DNA of 64,000 nt from Microcoleus sp. EPA2 (GTDB lineage Bacteria > Cyanobacteriota > Cyanobacteriia > Cyanobacteriales > Microcoleaceae), in NCBI GenBank assembly GCA_020882975.1, contig JAHRFD010000011.1, positions 86,958 to 150,957 of the forward strand, given 5' to 3'. Below, piece by piece: positions 8,615-17,274 of this stretch (position 1 is its first letter; every line of letters begins with the position of its first letter). A model generated the notes under the pieces. That model made no database searches. It was not told where the DNA came from and saw only the letters and a list, made by a program, of their open reading frames with translations. A program made the position numbers and the translations under genes.

Positions 8615-10717
8615 CTACGAACCTTGCGTAAATTTACTGAGATTATCTTGCCGCCATTTAGCATCTGTGCGTCTATTGGTTGCCAATTCTAAGACCCGAA
8701 TCCCCCTATTTGGCAACAAACTTAATTTTGCTTGGAACACTTCCCAATCGTCAATTATCTCGTGTTCCACACCATAGGTTGCACACAACTTAGCAAAGTT
8801 GATATCTTGCGGGGTGGCAAAAAACTCTTCAAAGGGTGGCTCGAATTTAGCAACGGGCAACATTTCAAAAATCCCACCGCCGTTGTTATTAATTAAAATA
8901 ATTGTCAAATGACCGACCAATTTATTTTTAATTAAAAAACCGTTGGTATCGTGCAAAAGTGCTAAGTCTCCTGTTAACATTATACAGCTTTGATTGCGGT
9001 GTGCAACTCCTAAAGCTGTTGATAATGTGCCGTCTATGCCATTAGCACCGCGATTGAAAAAAGGTTGGATTTCTAAGTTATTTGGCTGCCAGAAAAACTC
9101 TACATCTCTGACTGGCATACTGTTGGCAATAAATATCGGTGTGCCTGCTGGTAATATTTGGGAAAGCAGCCAGGAAACTTTGGGTTCAATTATGTTTTGA
9201 ATTGCTGATATTTTTTGGTCTATTGCTTGTCTGACTTGGGTTTCGGTGTTGTGCCAAAGTTGGAGGTATTCGTTTGATTCAGAGGTGTTAACCCCCCCTA
9301 ACCCCCCCTTGGTAAGGGGGGGGACTTGAGTTGATTGGGTATTGGTAAGGGGGGGGACTTGAGTTGATTGGGTATTGGTAAGGGGGGGGACTTGAGGGGA
9401 GATAACTGTTGCGAGATTTTCTGGGGAAATTCGCAGGTGGATGGTTCTGCCGTGTAGGGGATCGAAGTTGTGGTGGCTGGGATGGATTATATATCGTTTG
9501 GGTTGCGTTTTATCTAACCAGTTTCGCAGTTCTTTACTTGTGGGTAAGTCTCCGATTTGAATGGCTATTTCTGGGGTTAATTTATCTGCTAGTTCGCCGT
9601 TTCTCAGGATTAAATCATAGGTGGAAATGAGATGGGGGTTGAGTTGAGCGTAGTTCCTGAGTGGGGATAGTCCTTCTGCTAAAACAGGCCAGTTTAAGGA
9701 TTGGGAAATTTGGGCGATCGCCCTACAATACTGTTCGGGAAATTGAGGCTGTGCAACTCCCGCAATAATTATCCCTCTGCTGCACTTTTGCCATTGTTCT
9801 ATGGCACTTCCTACTCCCCCTTTTAACAAGGGGTGGCTGGGTTCTATGCCACTTCCTACCCCCCCTTTTAACAAGGGGTGGCTGGGTTCTATGCCACTTC
9901 CTACTCCCCCTCTTAACAAGGGGTGGCTGGGTTCTATGGCACTTCCTACTCCCCCCCTTAACAAGGGGTGGCTGGGTTCTATGCCACTTCCTACTCCCCC
10001 TTTTAACAAGGGGTGGCTGGGTTCTATGCCACTTCCTCTTCTTACTCCCCCCCTTAGCAAGGGGGGGCTGGGGGGGGTAGAAATTTCTCCTATAATAATC
10101 GGTTCTAATCCTGCAAAGAAATCCTCCATATCAAATTGTGTTTCTAAAGCTTCTACAGCTATGTCTGAAACGGGTACAAGGGGGTCACGAAAGGGAATGT
10201 TGAGGTGAACGGGGCCTGGAGTTGGAAATTGTGCCCGCTCCCAAGCATAGGCGATCGTCTGCCGCAAATAGCCTAACATTCCTAGGGACGTGGCAGGCAT
10301 GGCTAATTCCGCTTGCCAGTTGGGATAGTTGCCGTAGATTTTCACTTGGTCGATCGCCTGTCCAGCATGGCAATCCCGCAGTTCGGGAGGTCGATCGGCT
10401 GTGAAGATTAGCAACGGAATTCGACTTTCTCTGGCTTCTATGATAGCAGGATAAAAGTTGGCGGCGGCGGTTCCAGATGTGCAAATGAGTGCGACGGGTA
10501 AACCGGATTTTTTGGCAATTCCTAATGCAAAAAAGCTGGCTGAACGTTCGTCGAGGACGGGAATACTTTCTATATTGTGATTTTGGGCAAAGGCGATTGT
10601 TAATGGTGCCGATCGCGAACCGGGACAAATGACAGCGGTAGTCAATCCCAGGCGCTGCAAAGTTTCTGCTAATATTGAAGACCAGAGAGTATTTGTATTC
10701 CGAAAATCTATTGACAT
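8615..10717 (-). CDS. menD: SEPHCHC synthase MenD with two in-frame repeat insertions
   Basis: MenD is a thiamine-diphosphate enzyme that joins 2-oxoglutarate and isochorismate, the first committed step to phylloquinone. I start at ATG 10717 (MSIDFRNTNTLWSSILAETL), giving 700 residues. Landmarks are CPGSRSAPLTIAF near residue 35, VLDERSASFFALG, and the ThDP/Mg segment LTGDLALLHDTNGFL followed by INNNGGGIFEMLP near the C-terminus. The family is about 560-590 residues; the excess is two repeat-coded inserts: about residues 210-305, with PSHPLLKGGVGSG units of 15 residues, and about 434-476, with TQVPPLTN units of 11 residues. All catalytic motifs remain, and the frame is open, so the protein is probably functional. 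menF lies 100 bases upstream on the same strand, suggesting co-transcription. Confidence 0.94.
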   Translation of the reverse strand: MSIDFRNTNTLWSSILAETLQRLGLTTAVICPGSRSAPLTIAFAQNHNIESIPVLDERSASFFALGIAKKSGLPVALICTSGTAAANFYPAIIEARESRIPLLIFTADRPPELRDCHAGQAIDQVKIYGNYPNWQAELAMPATSLGMLGYLRQTIAYAWERAQFPTPGPVHLNIPFRDPLVPVSDIAVEALETQFDMEDFFAGLEPIIIGEISTPPSPPLLRGGVRRGSGIEPSHPLLKGGVGSGIEPSHPLLRGGVGSAIEPSHPLLRGGVGSGIEPSHPLLKGGVGSGIEPSHPLLKGGVGSAIEQWQKCSRGIIIAGVAQPQFPEQYCRAIAQISQSLNWPVLAEGLSPLRNYAQLNPHLISTYDLILRNGELADKLTPEIAIQIGDLPTSKELRNWLDKTQPKRYIIHPSHHNFDPLHGRTIHLRISPENLATVISPQVPPLTNTQSTQVPPLTNTQSTQVPPLTKGGLGGVNTSESNEYLQLWHNTETQVRQAIDQKISAIQNIIEPKVSWLLSQILPAGTPIFIANSMPVRDVEFFWQPNNLEIQPFFNRGANGIDGTLSTALGVAHRNQSCIMLTGDLALLHDTNGFLIKNKLVGHLTIILINNNGGGIFEMLPVAKFEPPFEEFFATPQDINFAKLCATYGVEHEIIDDWEVFQAKLSLLPNRGIRVLELATNRRTDAKWRQDNLSKFTQGS
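9311..9400. repeat. 33-bp tandem repeat inside menD
   Basis: GGTAAGGGGGGGGACTTGAG begins at 9311, 9344 and 9377, a period of exactly 33 bases (11 codons). It is preceded by CCCCCCCTAACCCCCCCTT, so the edge resembles the palindromic CCCCTTnnnAAGGGG repeats of cyanobacterial intergenic DNA. Because the period is a multiple of three, menD stays in frame. Confidence 0.9.
9803..10080. repeat. 45-bp tandem repeat (five units plus a divergent sixth) inside menD
   Basis: Units starting with GGCACTTCCTACTCC or GCCACTTCCTACTCC begin at 9803, 9848, 9893, 9938, 9983 and 10028, exactly 45 bases (15 codons) apart. Each has a CCCCTTTTAACAAGGGG palindrome. The sixth unit carries an extra 9 bases and ends in AAGGGGGGGCTGGGGGGG. 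The units differ by few bases, pointing to recent expansion. Confidence 0.92.
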
Positions 10718-10817
10718 TGCTAAATTTGAGTAGCTCAAGTCTGTATTGTGCTCAGATATTATACCCAAATAATTATCAAAATACATTTTTACTTACTATA
10801 ACTAAATAAACAATTAA

Positions 10818-12251
10818 CTAAACCAAAGCATTTAAAAGTGGTTGTAATTTGAGCTGAATTTCTGCTAGTTCTTTTTCCGGTTCCGAACCGGCCACAATAC
10901 CGGCACCAGCATAGAGTATAGCCCGATCGCCGTCGATTAATGCCGATCGAATGCCGACGGCGAATTCCCCATTGCCACGGGCATCTATCCAGCCTATGGG
11001 TGCTGCGTACAAAGAGCGATCGCAGGTTTCGCAGCGACGAATTTGTTCTAGGGCTATATCTCTCGGTACGCCCGCTACCGCTGGGGTTGGATGCAGTTGG
11101 GCTAAAATATTTAATAAATGAATATCAGGCGGAATTTGAGCCGCGATCGGTGTCCACAAATGCTGAATGTTTGATAGCTGTAGCAGTCTTGGTACTGGGG
11201 AACAATTGGGACTTATGCCAAGTTGCGACAGGCGATCGACTATAAAATCAATCACCACTCGATGTTCTCTAATATCTTTTTCACTATGCAATAAACCTTT
11301 GGCTAAATTCCCATCTTCTGCCTCGGTTTTGCCCCTGGGCGCTGAACCAGCTAAAGCATCTGTTGATAACTGATTATTATGAATGCTAATTAAGCGTTCT
11401 GGACTAGCTCCAATAAAATTTTGACCTTGACCGTTACTGGTTAAAAATACATAGCAACCTGGATAACTGAGGCGTAAGTTATTTAAGGAATCGAACGCAC
11501 TAAAACTGGTTTCCGAAATCACATTGATGGCTTGGGATAAAACAATTTTGCTAAAATATTTAGACTCTATCAATTCTAACGCAGATTTAACAGATGTTTT
11601 AAATTGATTAGCATCATTCACTGGTATTTGTTTGAAAGCTATGGAGTTATGGATATAATTAGTTAATTTACGGTAGGGCAGAAATGCAATTTTTTCAAAA
11701 GTTTGCCAAATATTTTCCGCTATTTTTTTGACATTTATCTCTTTTTCTACCAGGGCATTGGCGACAATAATACAGCTATCTTGTTGTCTAGAAATCTGCC
11801 ATTTTGGTAAAAATATGGTAGCGGGTGGAAAGTAAGAATTAGAGGCAAGGTTCTCATCAAAAAAAGCAAAACTGCAAAAAAAGTGAGGCCCGCTCAAGGG
11901 CAAGCGTTCTGTACCAATGGTAATTGTATTGGCAAGTGTTGAACGAATAAAGTTTTGCGCCACAGCAAATCGATCGCTTCCTGCTACTGTGAGATGAATT
12001 GCCGAATCAATGGCGGCAATCGCAAAACTTTTGTCGGGAATGAGGTCTCTTTTTTCAAAGTAAAAGTGCCGCTGACAAGGTTCGGAAATCTCTTGCAGTA
12101 CAGCTAGCGGATCGAGAGGGTAAATCTCCTGAGAAATACTAACTATTTTGGTTTGATATTTGTCAGTTAAAGACTGCTGACAATCTAACAGCAACTGATG
12201 CAGTTGATTGCGGTCTTGCAAAAGATTAGCGCGATGCGGTATTACTGTCAT
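10818..12251 (-). CDS. menF: Isochorismate synthase
   Basis: This enzyme converts chorismate to isochorismate, feeding MenD. I start at ATG 12251 (MTVIPHRANLLQDRNQLHQL) rather than 17 codons upstream, because related proteins begin there; this gives 477 residues. The C-terminal chorismate-binding domain is complete: KIVLSQAINVIS, FIGASPERLISI, DALAGSAPRGKTEAEDG, the EKDIREHRVVIDFIVDRLS helix, the active-site HPTPAVAGVPRDIA and the closing GWIDARGNGEFAVGIRSALI. The N-terminal 180 residues are variable, as in the family. It is directly upstream of menD on the same strand (100-base gap) and divergent from menA, with about 380 bases of shared upstream DNA. Confidence 0.95.
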   Translation of the reverse strand: MTVIPHRANLLQDRNQLHQLLLDCQQSLTDKYQTKIVSISQEIYPLDPLAVLQEISEPCQRHFYFEKRDLIPDKSFAIAAIDSAIHLTVAGSDRFAVAQNFIRSTLANTITIGTERLPLSGPHFFCSFAFFDENLASNSYFPPATIFLPKWQISRQQDSCIIVANALVEKEINVKKIAENIWQTFEKIAFLPYRKLTNYIHNSIAFKQIPVNDANQFKTSVKSALELIESKYFSKIVLSQAINVISETSFSAFDSLNNLRLSYPGCYVFLTSNGQGQNFIGASPERLISIHNNQLSTDALAGSAPRGKTEAEDGNLAKGLLHSEKDIREHRVVIDFIVDRLSQLGISPNCSPVPRLLQLSNIQHLWTPIAAQIPPDIHLLNILAQLHPTPAVAGVPRDIALEQIRRCETCDRSLYAAPIGWIDARGNGEFAVGIRSALIDGDRAILYAGAGIVAGSEPEKELAEIQLKLQPLLNALV

Positions 12252-12633
12252 GAAATCGAGAATAGCAGATTTGTCAGCAAGAGTGCGGGTTTGTCCCGCC
12301 ATAACCCCTATTTCGATCTAAGCACGGGAGGGCGATCGCCAAACATCACCTTTCTAGTTTCCCTCCCGGTTTCGACTCCCTAGGGCAAAAAAACAGACTC
12401 TGGGGCGATCTATCGAAACATTTAGACACAAAACTTTATAGATCGATCGCCTAACAGTCGCCAAAAGTCGATCGCCCCACAGAGGTTTACAGACGGGATA
12501 CTTCCACAGTTTGACTACCCCCACAGCCTTTGAATGGATGCCTGCACGCACTCAACCTGATACACATTACACCTACTTAACCAATAAAATTGTAAAATTA
12601 CTAAGCTGCTATCAATTGAATCAAGTTTGTATA
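12252..12633. other. Divergent promoter region between menF and menA
   Basis: This 382-base spacer contains several CGATCG/GCGATCGCC sites and no convincing gene. Short open frames cross it on both strands, but they only extend the menF and menA frames beyond their likely starts. A TATAAT at 12630-12635 overlaps the menA ATG and is probably chance. Promoters for both men groups should lie here. Confidence 0.5.
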
Positions 12634-13530
12634 ATGACAACAAAGTTAATTGAACGTCCAAATAGTAAACTGTGGCTAGCGGCAATCAAGCCACCCATGT
12701 ACAGCGTTGCCGTGATTCCTATTTCCGTAGGAACTGCAATTTCTTTTGCGGAAACTCAAAGGATTAATTGGTCAATATTTTCGACTTTTTTAATGTCAGC
12801 TATCTTAATTATAGCATGGCTGAATCTCACCAATGATGTATTTGACTCGGAAACCGGAATCGACAAAAACAAAGCACATTCCCTCGTTAACTTAACCGGA
12901 AATAAAGCTTTGATTTTCTGGTTGGCCAATCTGTTTTTAGCTTTGGGAGTGTCGGGAATCTGTGCTATTTCTTGGTGGCAACAAGACCCAACAGTGATTT
13001 TACTCGTAATTTTGTGTTGCGCCCTTGGCTACACTTATCAAGGGCCTCCTTTTCGTTTGGGCTATCAGGGTTTAGGAGAATTTATCTGTTTTTTTACCTT
13101 CGGTCCCCTAGCTTTAGCTGCTGCTTATTACAGTCAAACTCAAACTTGGTCAGCCACTAATTTTGGCGCTTCAGTAATCGTGGGAATTACTACGAGTATT
13201 ATCTTATTTTGTTCTCACTTTCATCAAGTGGCGGATGATTTGGCTGCGGGTAAAAAATCCCCTATTGTTCGACTCGGTACAGAAAAAAGTGCCCAGTTGT
13301 TGCAGTGGTTTTGCGGTAGCATTTATGCTTTGACTGTGCTGTTTGTGCTGTTGCAAATTTTCCCAATTTGGACTCTGTTGATTTTTGGGAGTGTGTTTTT
13401 TGCGATCGACCTTTGCCGCCATGTCACAGACAATCACGATCGGCCAGCAAAAGTCAGCAACTGCAAGTTTATTGCTGTCACCCTGCATTTTGTTAGCGGT
13501 TTACTGCTGGCGTTGGGGTTTGTTTTGTAA
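12634..13530 (+). CDS. menA: 1,4-dihydroxy-2-naphthoate phytyltransferase
   Basis: MenA is an integral membrane UbiA-type prenyltransferase that attaches the phytyl chain to DHNA, the penultimate stage of phylloquinone synthesis for photosystem I. I start at ATG 12634 (MTTKLIERPNSKLWLAAIKP), since residues upstream look non-coding; product 298 residues. The first aspartate-rich motif NDVFDSETGIDKNKAH is near residue 65 and the second, FHQVADDLAAGKKSPIVRLG, near 200. Eight or nine membrane helices are evident. It is the first gene of a plus-strand run menA, menH, menC, menE, although a 130-base gap with an inverted repeat separates it from menH. Assignment is confident. Confidence 0.95.
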   Translation: MTTKLIERPNSKLWLAAIKPPMYSVAVIPISVGTAISFAETQRINWSIFSTFLMSAILIIAWLNLTNDVFDSETGIDKNKAHSLVNLTGNKALIFWLANLFLALGVSGICAISWWQQDPTVILLVILCCALGYTYQGPPFRLGYQGLGEFICFFTFGPLALAAAYYSQTQTWSATNFGASVIVGITTSIILFCSHFHQVADDLAAGKKSPIVRLGTEKSAQLLQWFCGSIYALTVLFVLLQIFPIWTLLIFGSVFFAIDLCRHVTDNHDRPAKVSNCKFIAVTLHFVSGLLLALGFVL

Positions 13531-13571
13531 ATGGGGCGATCGCCAATTGAAGTAAAATAGAAATATGTTTC

Positions 13572-13633
13572 GTAGTCAGGGCTTTAGTCATTTTTGCCAA
13601 ATTTTAGTCAATCATGACTAAAGTCCTGACTAC
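13572..13633. repeat. Palindromic intergenic repeat between menA and menH
   Basis: GTAGTCAGGGCTTTAGTCAT is matched 22 bases later by its near-complement ATGACTAAAGTCCTGACTAC, giving a 20-bp stem. Similar half-sites occur at 8563-8620 (after grxC) and at 17222-17257. No T-tract follows, so it need not terminate transcription. Confidence 0.8.
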
Positions 13634-13660
13634 CAACAGAATTACTTCTATTAATCACAA

Positions 13661-14461
13661 ATGCAACAAGTGAAAAAATATAATTTTAACTATTCCTTAA
13701 CGGGAAAACCCACACACCGAATAATTTTATTACTCCACGGATTTACTGGTGATTTGCAAGATTTTACTCCCATCATTGCCTTACTTTCTCCAAGTTATTA
13801 CTGTCTAGCAGTTGACCTTCCTGGTCACGGAAAAACCAACATCAATGGCGAAGAAACTTGCTATAATATGTCAAATACAGCGCTAGCATTAATACACCTA
13901 TTAGATAATTTACAAATACACAAATGTTTGTTATTAGGCTATTCAATGGGCGGGCGATTGGCGCTTTATATGACCTTACATTTTCCTGACAGATTCGAGA
14001 AAGTAGTGCTGGAGTCAGCTTCGCCGGGATTGAAGACCCAAAAAGAGCGATCGCACCGCCTAGAATCCGATTTGCAGATAGCACAAAAACTGGAAAATAG
14101 CAACCTTCAAGAATTTTTATACTACTGGTACGATCGCCCTTTGTTCCAATCCTTAAAAAAATCTCCTAATTTCGAGCGACTCATCGAAACCCGTTTAGCA
14201 AATAACCCCATAGAATTAGCCAAATCCCTCCGCAACATGGGAACCGGCAACCAGCCCTCTCTCTGGGAAAAACTAGCACAAAATCAAATTCCTCTCCTGT
14301 TGCTAGCGGGAGAATACGATGATAAATTTCAAAGGATTAATACAGAAATTGCCAGTTTATGTCCCGCAGCCCATAACAAAATTGTATCCAAAGCTGGTCA
14401 CAACATCCATTTTGAAAATATCGATGAATTTGTCGCCGCTGTGAGACAATTTTATAACTAA
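13661..14461 (+). CDS. menH: SHCHC synthase (alpha/beta hydrolase)
   Basis: MenH eliminates pyruvate from SEPHCHC, the MenD product, to give SHCHC. The 266-residue product has the oxyanion-hole motif LLHGFTGDLQDF near residue 25, the nucleophile elbow LLGYSMGGRLALYM (Ser near residue 94), and the catalytic His in KAGHNIHFENIDEF near residue 250; an Asp is available in LLLAGEYDDKF. These match the MenH triad. It is followed by menC after about 75 bases on the same strand, consistent with an operon. The pathway context makes the MenH call stronger than a generic hydrolase call. Confidence 0.9.
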   Translation: MQQVKKYNFNYSLTGKPTHRIILLLHGFTGDLQDFTPIIALLSPSYYCLAVDLPGHGKTNINGEETCYNMSNTALALIHLLDNLQIHKCLLLGYSMGGRLALYMTLHFPDRFEKVVLESASPGLKTQKERSHRLESDLQIAQKLENSNLQEFLYYWYDRPLFQSLKKSPNFERLIETRLANNPIELAKSLRNMGTGNQPSLWEKLAQNQIPLLLLAGEYDDKFQRINTEIASLCPAAHNKIVSKAGHNIHFENIDEFVAAVRQFYN

Positions 14462-14537
14462 CAAAACTTACGCGGAACCTGTGTGTAATTCTGAGTGAAG
14501 CGCACAATCTCAGTGCTAATTATTCCCTATTCAGTAA

Positions 14538-15548
14538 ATGCTATATCAATTTCAATTTCAGACTTATCATCGAAAATTTAAGCGTCCATTACAAACAAGT
14601 CACGGTGTTTGGGATATGCGATCGGGAATTATCCTGAGACTTACCGACGAAAAAGGTCAAATTCGTTGGGGAGAAATTGCCCCTTTGAGTTGGTTTGGTT
14701 CCGAAAGTTTTGACCAAGCTTTAGATTTTTGCACCTCGTTACCAACTAATATTTCAGAAGAAACTATTTTCGCTATTTCCAGTGAATTGCCTGCTTGTCA
14801 ATTTGGCTTCGAGTCAGCACTATCTAACTCGTATTCAGGCTCTGCATCGATTCTACACGAGGCAGAAAATAGTCGGTACAGTGGTTTATTGCCCGCCGGG
14901 AAAACAGCTTTATCGGCTTTACAAACGCTTTGGAAACAGGGATTTAGGACGTTTAAATGGAAAATAGGTGTGGCGGCAATTGACGAAGAATTACAGGTTT
15001 TTCAGCAGCTAATCGAGGCAATGGATGATTTGGGCGATCGCGATCCAGCATTTTTACGATTAGATGCCAACGGTGGACTCAATTACTCCCAAGCTGAAAC
15101 CTGGCTAAACACTGGCGACAATCTGTTAAAAAATCCAAACTTATCCGTAAAAATTGAATTTTTAGAACAGCCCTTACCTGTATCACAATTTGATAAAATG
15201 CTAGCATTGAGCGCTGTTTACAAAACTCCGATCGCCCTAGACGAATCAGTCGCCAATCTCGATCGCATCCAAGAATGCTACGAGGGAGGCTGGAGGGGAA
15301 TTTTCGTCATCAAACCAGCCATCCTCGGTTCGCCATCCCAACTGCGGAAATTTTGTGAAATCCACCCTATAGACGCTGTTTTTTCCTCCGTATTTGAAAC
15401 CCAGATAGGCAGACAAGCAGCATTGAATTTAGCTCTAGAATTGTTTCCCAATTCTAGAGCATTAGGCTTCGGCACTGATGACTGGTTCGACGACAAATAT
15501 CATTCAATTTTAGATTTTGAATTTGACCTGACTACTGAAAAATCATAA
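14538..15548 (+). CDS. menC: o-succinylbenzoate synthase
   Basis: MenC dehydrates SHCHC to o-succinylbenzoate and belongs to the enolase superfamily. The 336-residue protein shows the catalytic Lys in FRTFKWKIGV near residue 140, the three metal carboxylates in RLDANGGLNY, IEFLEQPLP and IALDESVANL, and the second Lys in GIFVIKPAILG near residue 260. Its N-terminus YHRKFKRPLQTSHGVWDMRS fits the cyanobacterial branch. It ends five bases before the GTG of menE, which supports co-translation. Assignment is confident. Confidence 0.94.
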   Translation: MLYQFQFQTYHRKFKRPLQTSHGVWDMRSGIILRLTDEKGQIRWGEIAPLSWFGSESFDQALDFCTSLPTNISEETIFAISSELPACQFGFESALSNSYSGSASILHEAENSRYSGLLPAGKTALSALQTLWKQGFRTFKWKIGVAAIDEELQVFQQLIEAMDDLGDRDPAFLRLDANGGLNYSQAETWLNTGDNLLKNPNLSVKIEFLEQPLPVSQFDKMLALSAVYKTPIALDESVANLDRIQECYEGGWRGIFVIKPAILGSPSQLRKFCEIHPIDAVFSSVFETQIGRQAALNLALELFPNSRALGFGTDDWFDDKYHSILDFEFDLTTEKS

Positions 15549-15553
15549 AATTC

Positions 15554-16996
15554 GTGAAAGCATCTATCCGCACAAATGTAACAGCAAATATTCTGGATAT
15601 CGCATCCAGATTGCCTGAGAATTGGCTGATTGGTGGTGAAAGTCGCCAAATTGGTCAAATAGTCGATCGCCTATTTCCACAACTAACCCACAATCAACCA
15701 CAGCCCACACCAAAAATAATTTTCCTAGCCGAATCAGAACCAGTACAATTTATTGCCAGTTTCATAGCGGCTTGTGCCAGCAAATCCCACATTTTTCTGT
15801 GCAATCCCAACTGGGGAAAATCAGAATGGCAACAAGTCTTTGATTTAGTCAAACCAGACATAATTATTGGGGAAAATGCACCGCCAAACCTCAGTGAAAA
15901 GGGATTCGTCACATCTCCCCTCGAAAAACAGAAAAACCATTACCAACTACCAATTACCAACTACCAATTACCATTAATTATGATTCCCACCGGCGGTTCA
16001 TCGGGAAAAATCCGTTTTGCCATCCACACTTGGGAAACACTAACCGCATCAGTTCAAGGTTTCCAAGAATATTTTCAACTCGATCGAATTAACTCATTCT
16101 GCGTTTTGCCCTTATATCACGTCAGCGGTTTAATGCAATTCATGCGTTGCTTTAGTACGGGAGGAAAACTAGCCATCCAGGTATTTAAAGGACTAGAATC
16201 AGGCAAAAAATGCGATATCAAACCCGAAGACTTTTTCATTTCCCTAGTTCCAACTCAACTGCAACGCCTGTTGCAAAATCCAGATACAGCTAATTGGCTT
16301 CGACGCTTTCCTACCGTACTTTTGGGCGGTGCTCCCGCTTGGTCAGAACTTTTGGCAGCAGCTAGAAAATATGAAATTAAATTAGCCCTAACCTATGGCA
16401 TGACAGAAACAGCTTCGCAAATTGCCACACTTAAACCCGAAGAATTCCTAGCTGGTAATAACAGTTCTGGTCATATCTTGCCCCACGCTCAAGTAACAAT
16501 TCGTAGTGTTAAAGGCGAGATTTTGGGTGACAATCAAGTCGGAAATATTACAGTAAATGCTAAGTCTTTAGCCTTGGGTTATTATCCTACTACCTGGGGC
16601 GGTAGCGACTATTTTTCAGTAGATGATTTGGGATTCTTAGATAATAATAAATACTTAAACATTGTGGGGCGTAACAGTGATAAAATTATTACAGGCGGAG
16701 AAAACGTATTTCCTGCCGAAGTAGAAGCCGCCATTAGGACGACTAATTTAGTTGCTGACGTGGCAGTAATTGGTGTGCTAGACAAACATTGGGGTCAAGT
16801 AGTAACGGCGATTTACGTTCCCACAAATGCTGCTGTTACTGTGACAGCTTTGCAAAGGGCAATAGAAGGTAAATTGAGCAAGTTTAAGCGCCCTAAATAT
16901 TGGGTTTTGGCGGCACAATTACCGCGAACTTCCCAAGGGAAAATCAATCGCGAATTATTACAAGAAATTGCGATCGTGTCAGATAAAATCCGTTAG
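15554..16996 (+). CDS. menE: o-succinylbenzoate--CoA ligase
   Basis: MenE activates o-succinylbenzoate to its CoA ester, an ANL-family adenylation reaction. It starts with GTG at 15554, five bases after the menC stop; the product is 480 residues. The AMP-binding P-loop is MIPTGGSSGKIRFAIHTWE near residue 142, the A5 motif LTYGMTETASQI near 280, and the C-terminal hinge and catalytic Lys region PRTSQGKINRELL. Just before the P-loop, residues 130-141 (YQLPITNYQLPL) are encoded by a short tandem repeat (15937-15975) common in intergenic regions, an in-frame insertion. MenB, which acts next, is not in the window. Confidence 0.94.
   Translation: MKASIRTNVTANILDIASRLPENWLIGGESRQIGQIVDRLFPQLTHNQPQPTPKIIFLAESEPVQFIASFIAACASKSHIFLCNPNWGKSEWQQVFDLVKPDIIIGENAPPNLSEKGFVTSPLEKQKNHYQLPITNYQLPLIMIPTGGSSGKIRFAIHTWETLTASVQGFQEYFQLDRINSFCVLPLYHVSGLMQFMRCFSTGGKLAIQVFKGLESGKKCDIKPEDFFISLVPTQLQRLLQNPDTANWLRRFPTVLLGGAPAWSELLAAARKYEIKLALTYGMTETASQIATLKPEEFLAGNNSSGHILPHAQVTIRSVKGEILGDNQVGNITVNAKSLALGYYPTTWGGSDYFSVDDLGFLDNNKYLNIVGRNSDKIITGGENVFPAEVEAAIRTTNLVADVAVIGVLDKHWGQVVTAIYVPTNAAVTVTALQRAIEGKLSKFKRPKYWVLAAQLPRTSQGKINRELLQEIAIVSDKIR
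15937..15975. repeat. CCAATTACCAACTA tandem repeat inside menE
   Basis: ACCAACTACCAATT is repeated about two and a half times and keeps the reading frame open. This is the same type of short repeat seen in cyanobacterial spacers, here directly upstream of the P-loop codons. Confidence 0.8.
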
Positions 16997-17009
16997 CATC
17001 GTCCTGTAT

Positions 17010-17089
17010 TAAACTCTCTCTTCTCTTCCTTCGCGTCCTTAGCGCCTTCGCGGTTAAATCACCTGACGATACAACCGGAATTAATATCA
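17010..17089. repeat. Dispersed repeat containing CCTTCGCGTCCTTAGCGCC, copy 1
   Basis: This block reads TAAACTCTCTCTTCTCTTCC, then CCTTCGCG and CGCCTTCGCGGTTAAATCA, and ends ACAACCGGAATTAATATCA. A close copy is at 43341-43418 between sucD and sucC, and a more distant relative at 59527-59605. It lies immediately after menE and before the 105-bp MITE-like element. Confidence 0.8.
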
Positions 17090-17098
17090 TCTCCTCTT

Positions 17099-17203
17099 AT
17101 ACCATTTTCATAAAGTCATAATACAGATGTAGTTCAAAGCCCCCCCAAGGCATCGGGGGGGTTGGGGGGGTAGATATGTAGCGCTACTTTATGAAATTGA
17201 TAT
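17099..17203. mobile_element. 105-bp MITE-like element, copy 1
   Basis: The element runs from ATACCATTTTCATAAAGTC to ACTTTATGAAATTGATAT, so its ends are inverted repeats of about 18 bases with few mismatches. Inside is AAAGCCCCCCCAAGGCATCG followed by G-rich GGGTTGGGGGGG. A second copy of the same length is at 29886-29990 and differs at only a few positions. It has no coding capacity. It is probably non-autonomous; the mobilising transposase is not in the window. Confidence 0.8.
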
Positions 17204-17221
17204 TAGTCGGTAAGAAAAAAT

Positions 17222-17257
17222 GGTTTGTAGTGACGATTAAAGTCATGACTACAAACC
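17222..17257. repeat. Short inverted repeat downstream of the MITE
   Basis: GGTTTGTAGT and ACTACAAACC flank a short loop containing GATTAAAGTCATG. It resembles the palindrome at 13572-13633 and lies at the 3' side of the reductase gene on minus. Confidence 0.65.
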
Positions 17258-17274
17258 TATTGAATTCCCAATTA

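Noticed and set aside
9803..10080. CRISPR-like regular repeats
   Set aside because: The period is 45 bases with no unique spacers between units and the sequence is inside an open menD frame, so it is a minisatellite.
9801..10208. Plus-strand frame with PTPPFNKGWLGSM repeats, 135 residues
   Set aside because: It is the antisense of the 45-bp repeat in menD; no ribosome binding site, and it exists only because the repeat period is a multiple of three.
10185..10628. 147-residue minus-strand frame within menD
   Set aside because: Different frame of the menD N-terminal coding region; Arg/Ser/Cys-rich shadow product.
12630..12635. TATAAT as a promoter for menA
   Set aside because: It overlaps the menA ATG, so transcription starting from it would begin inside the gene.
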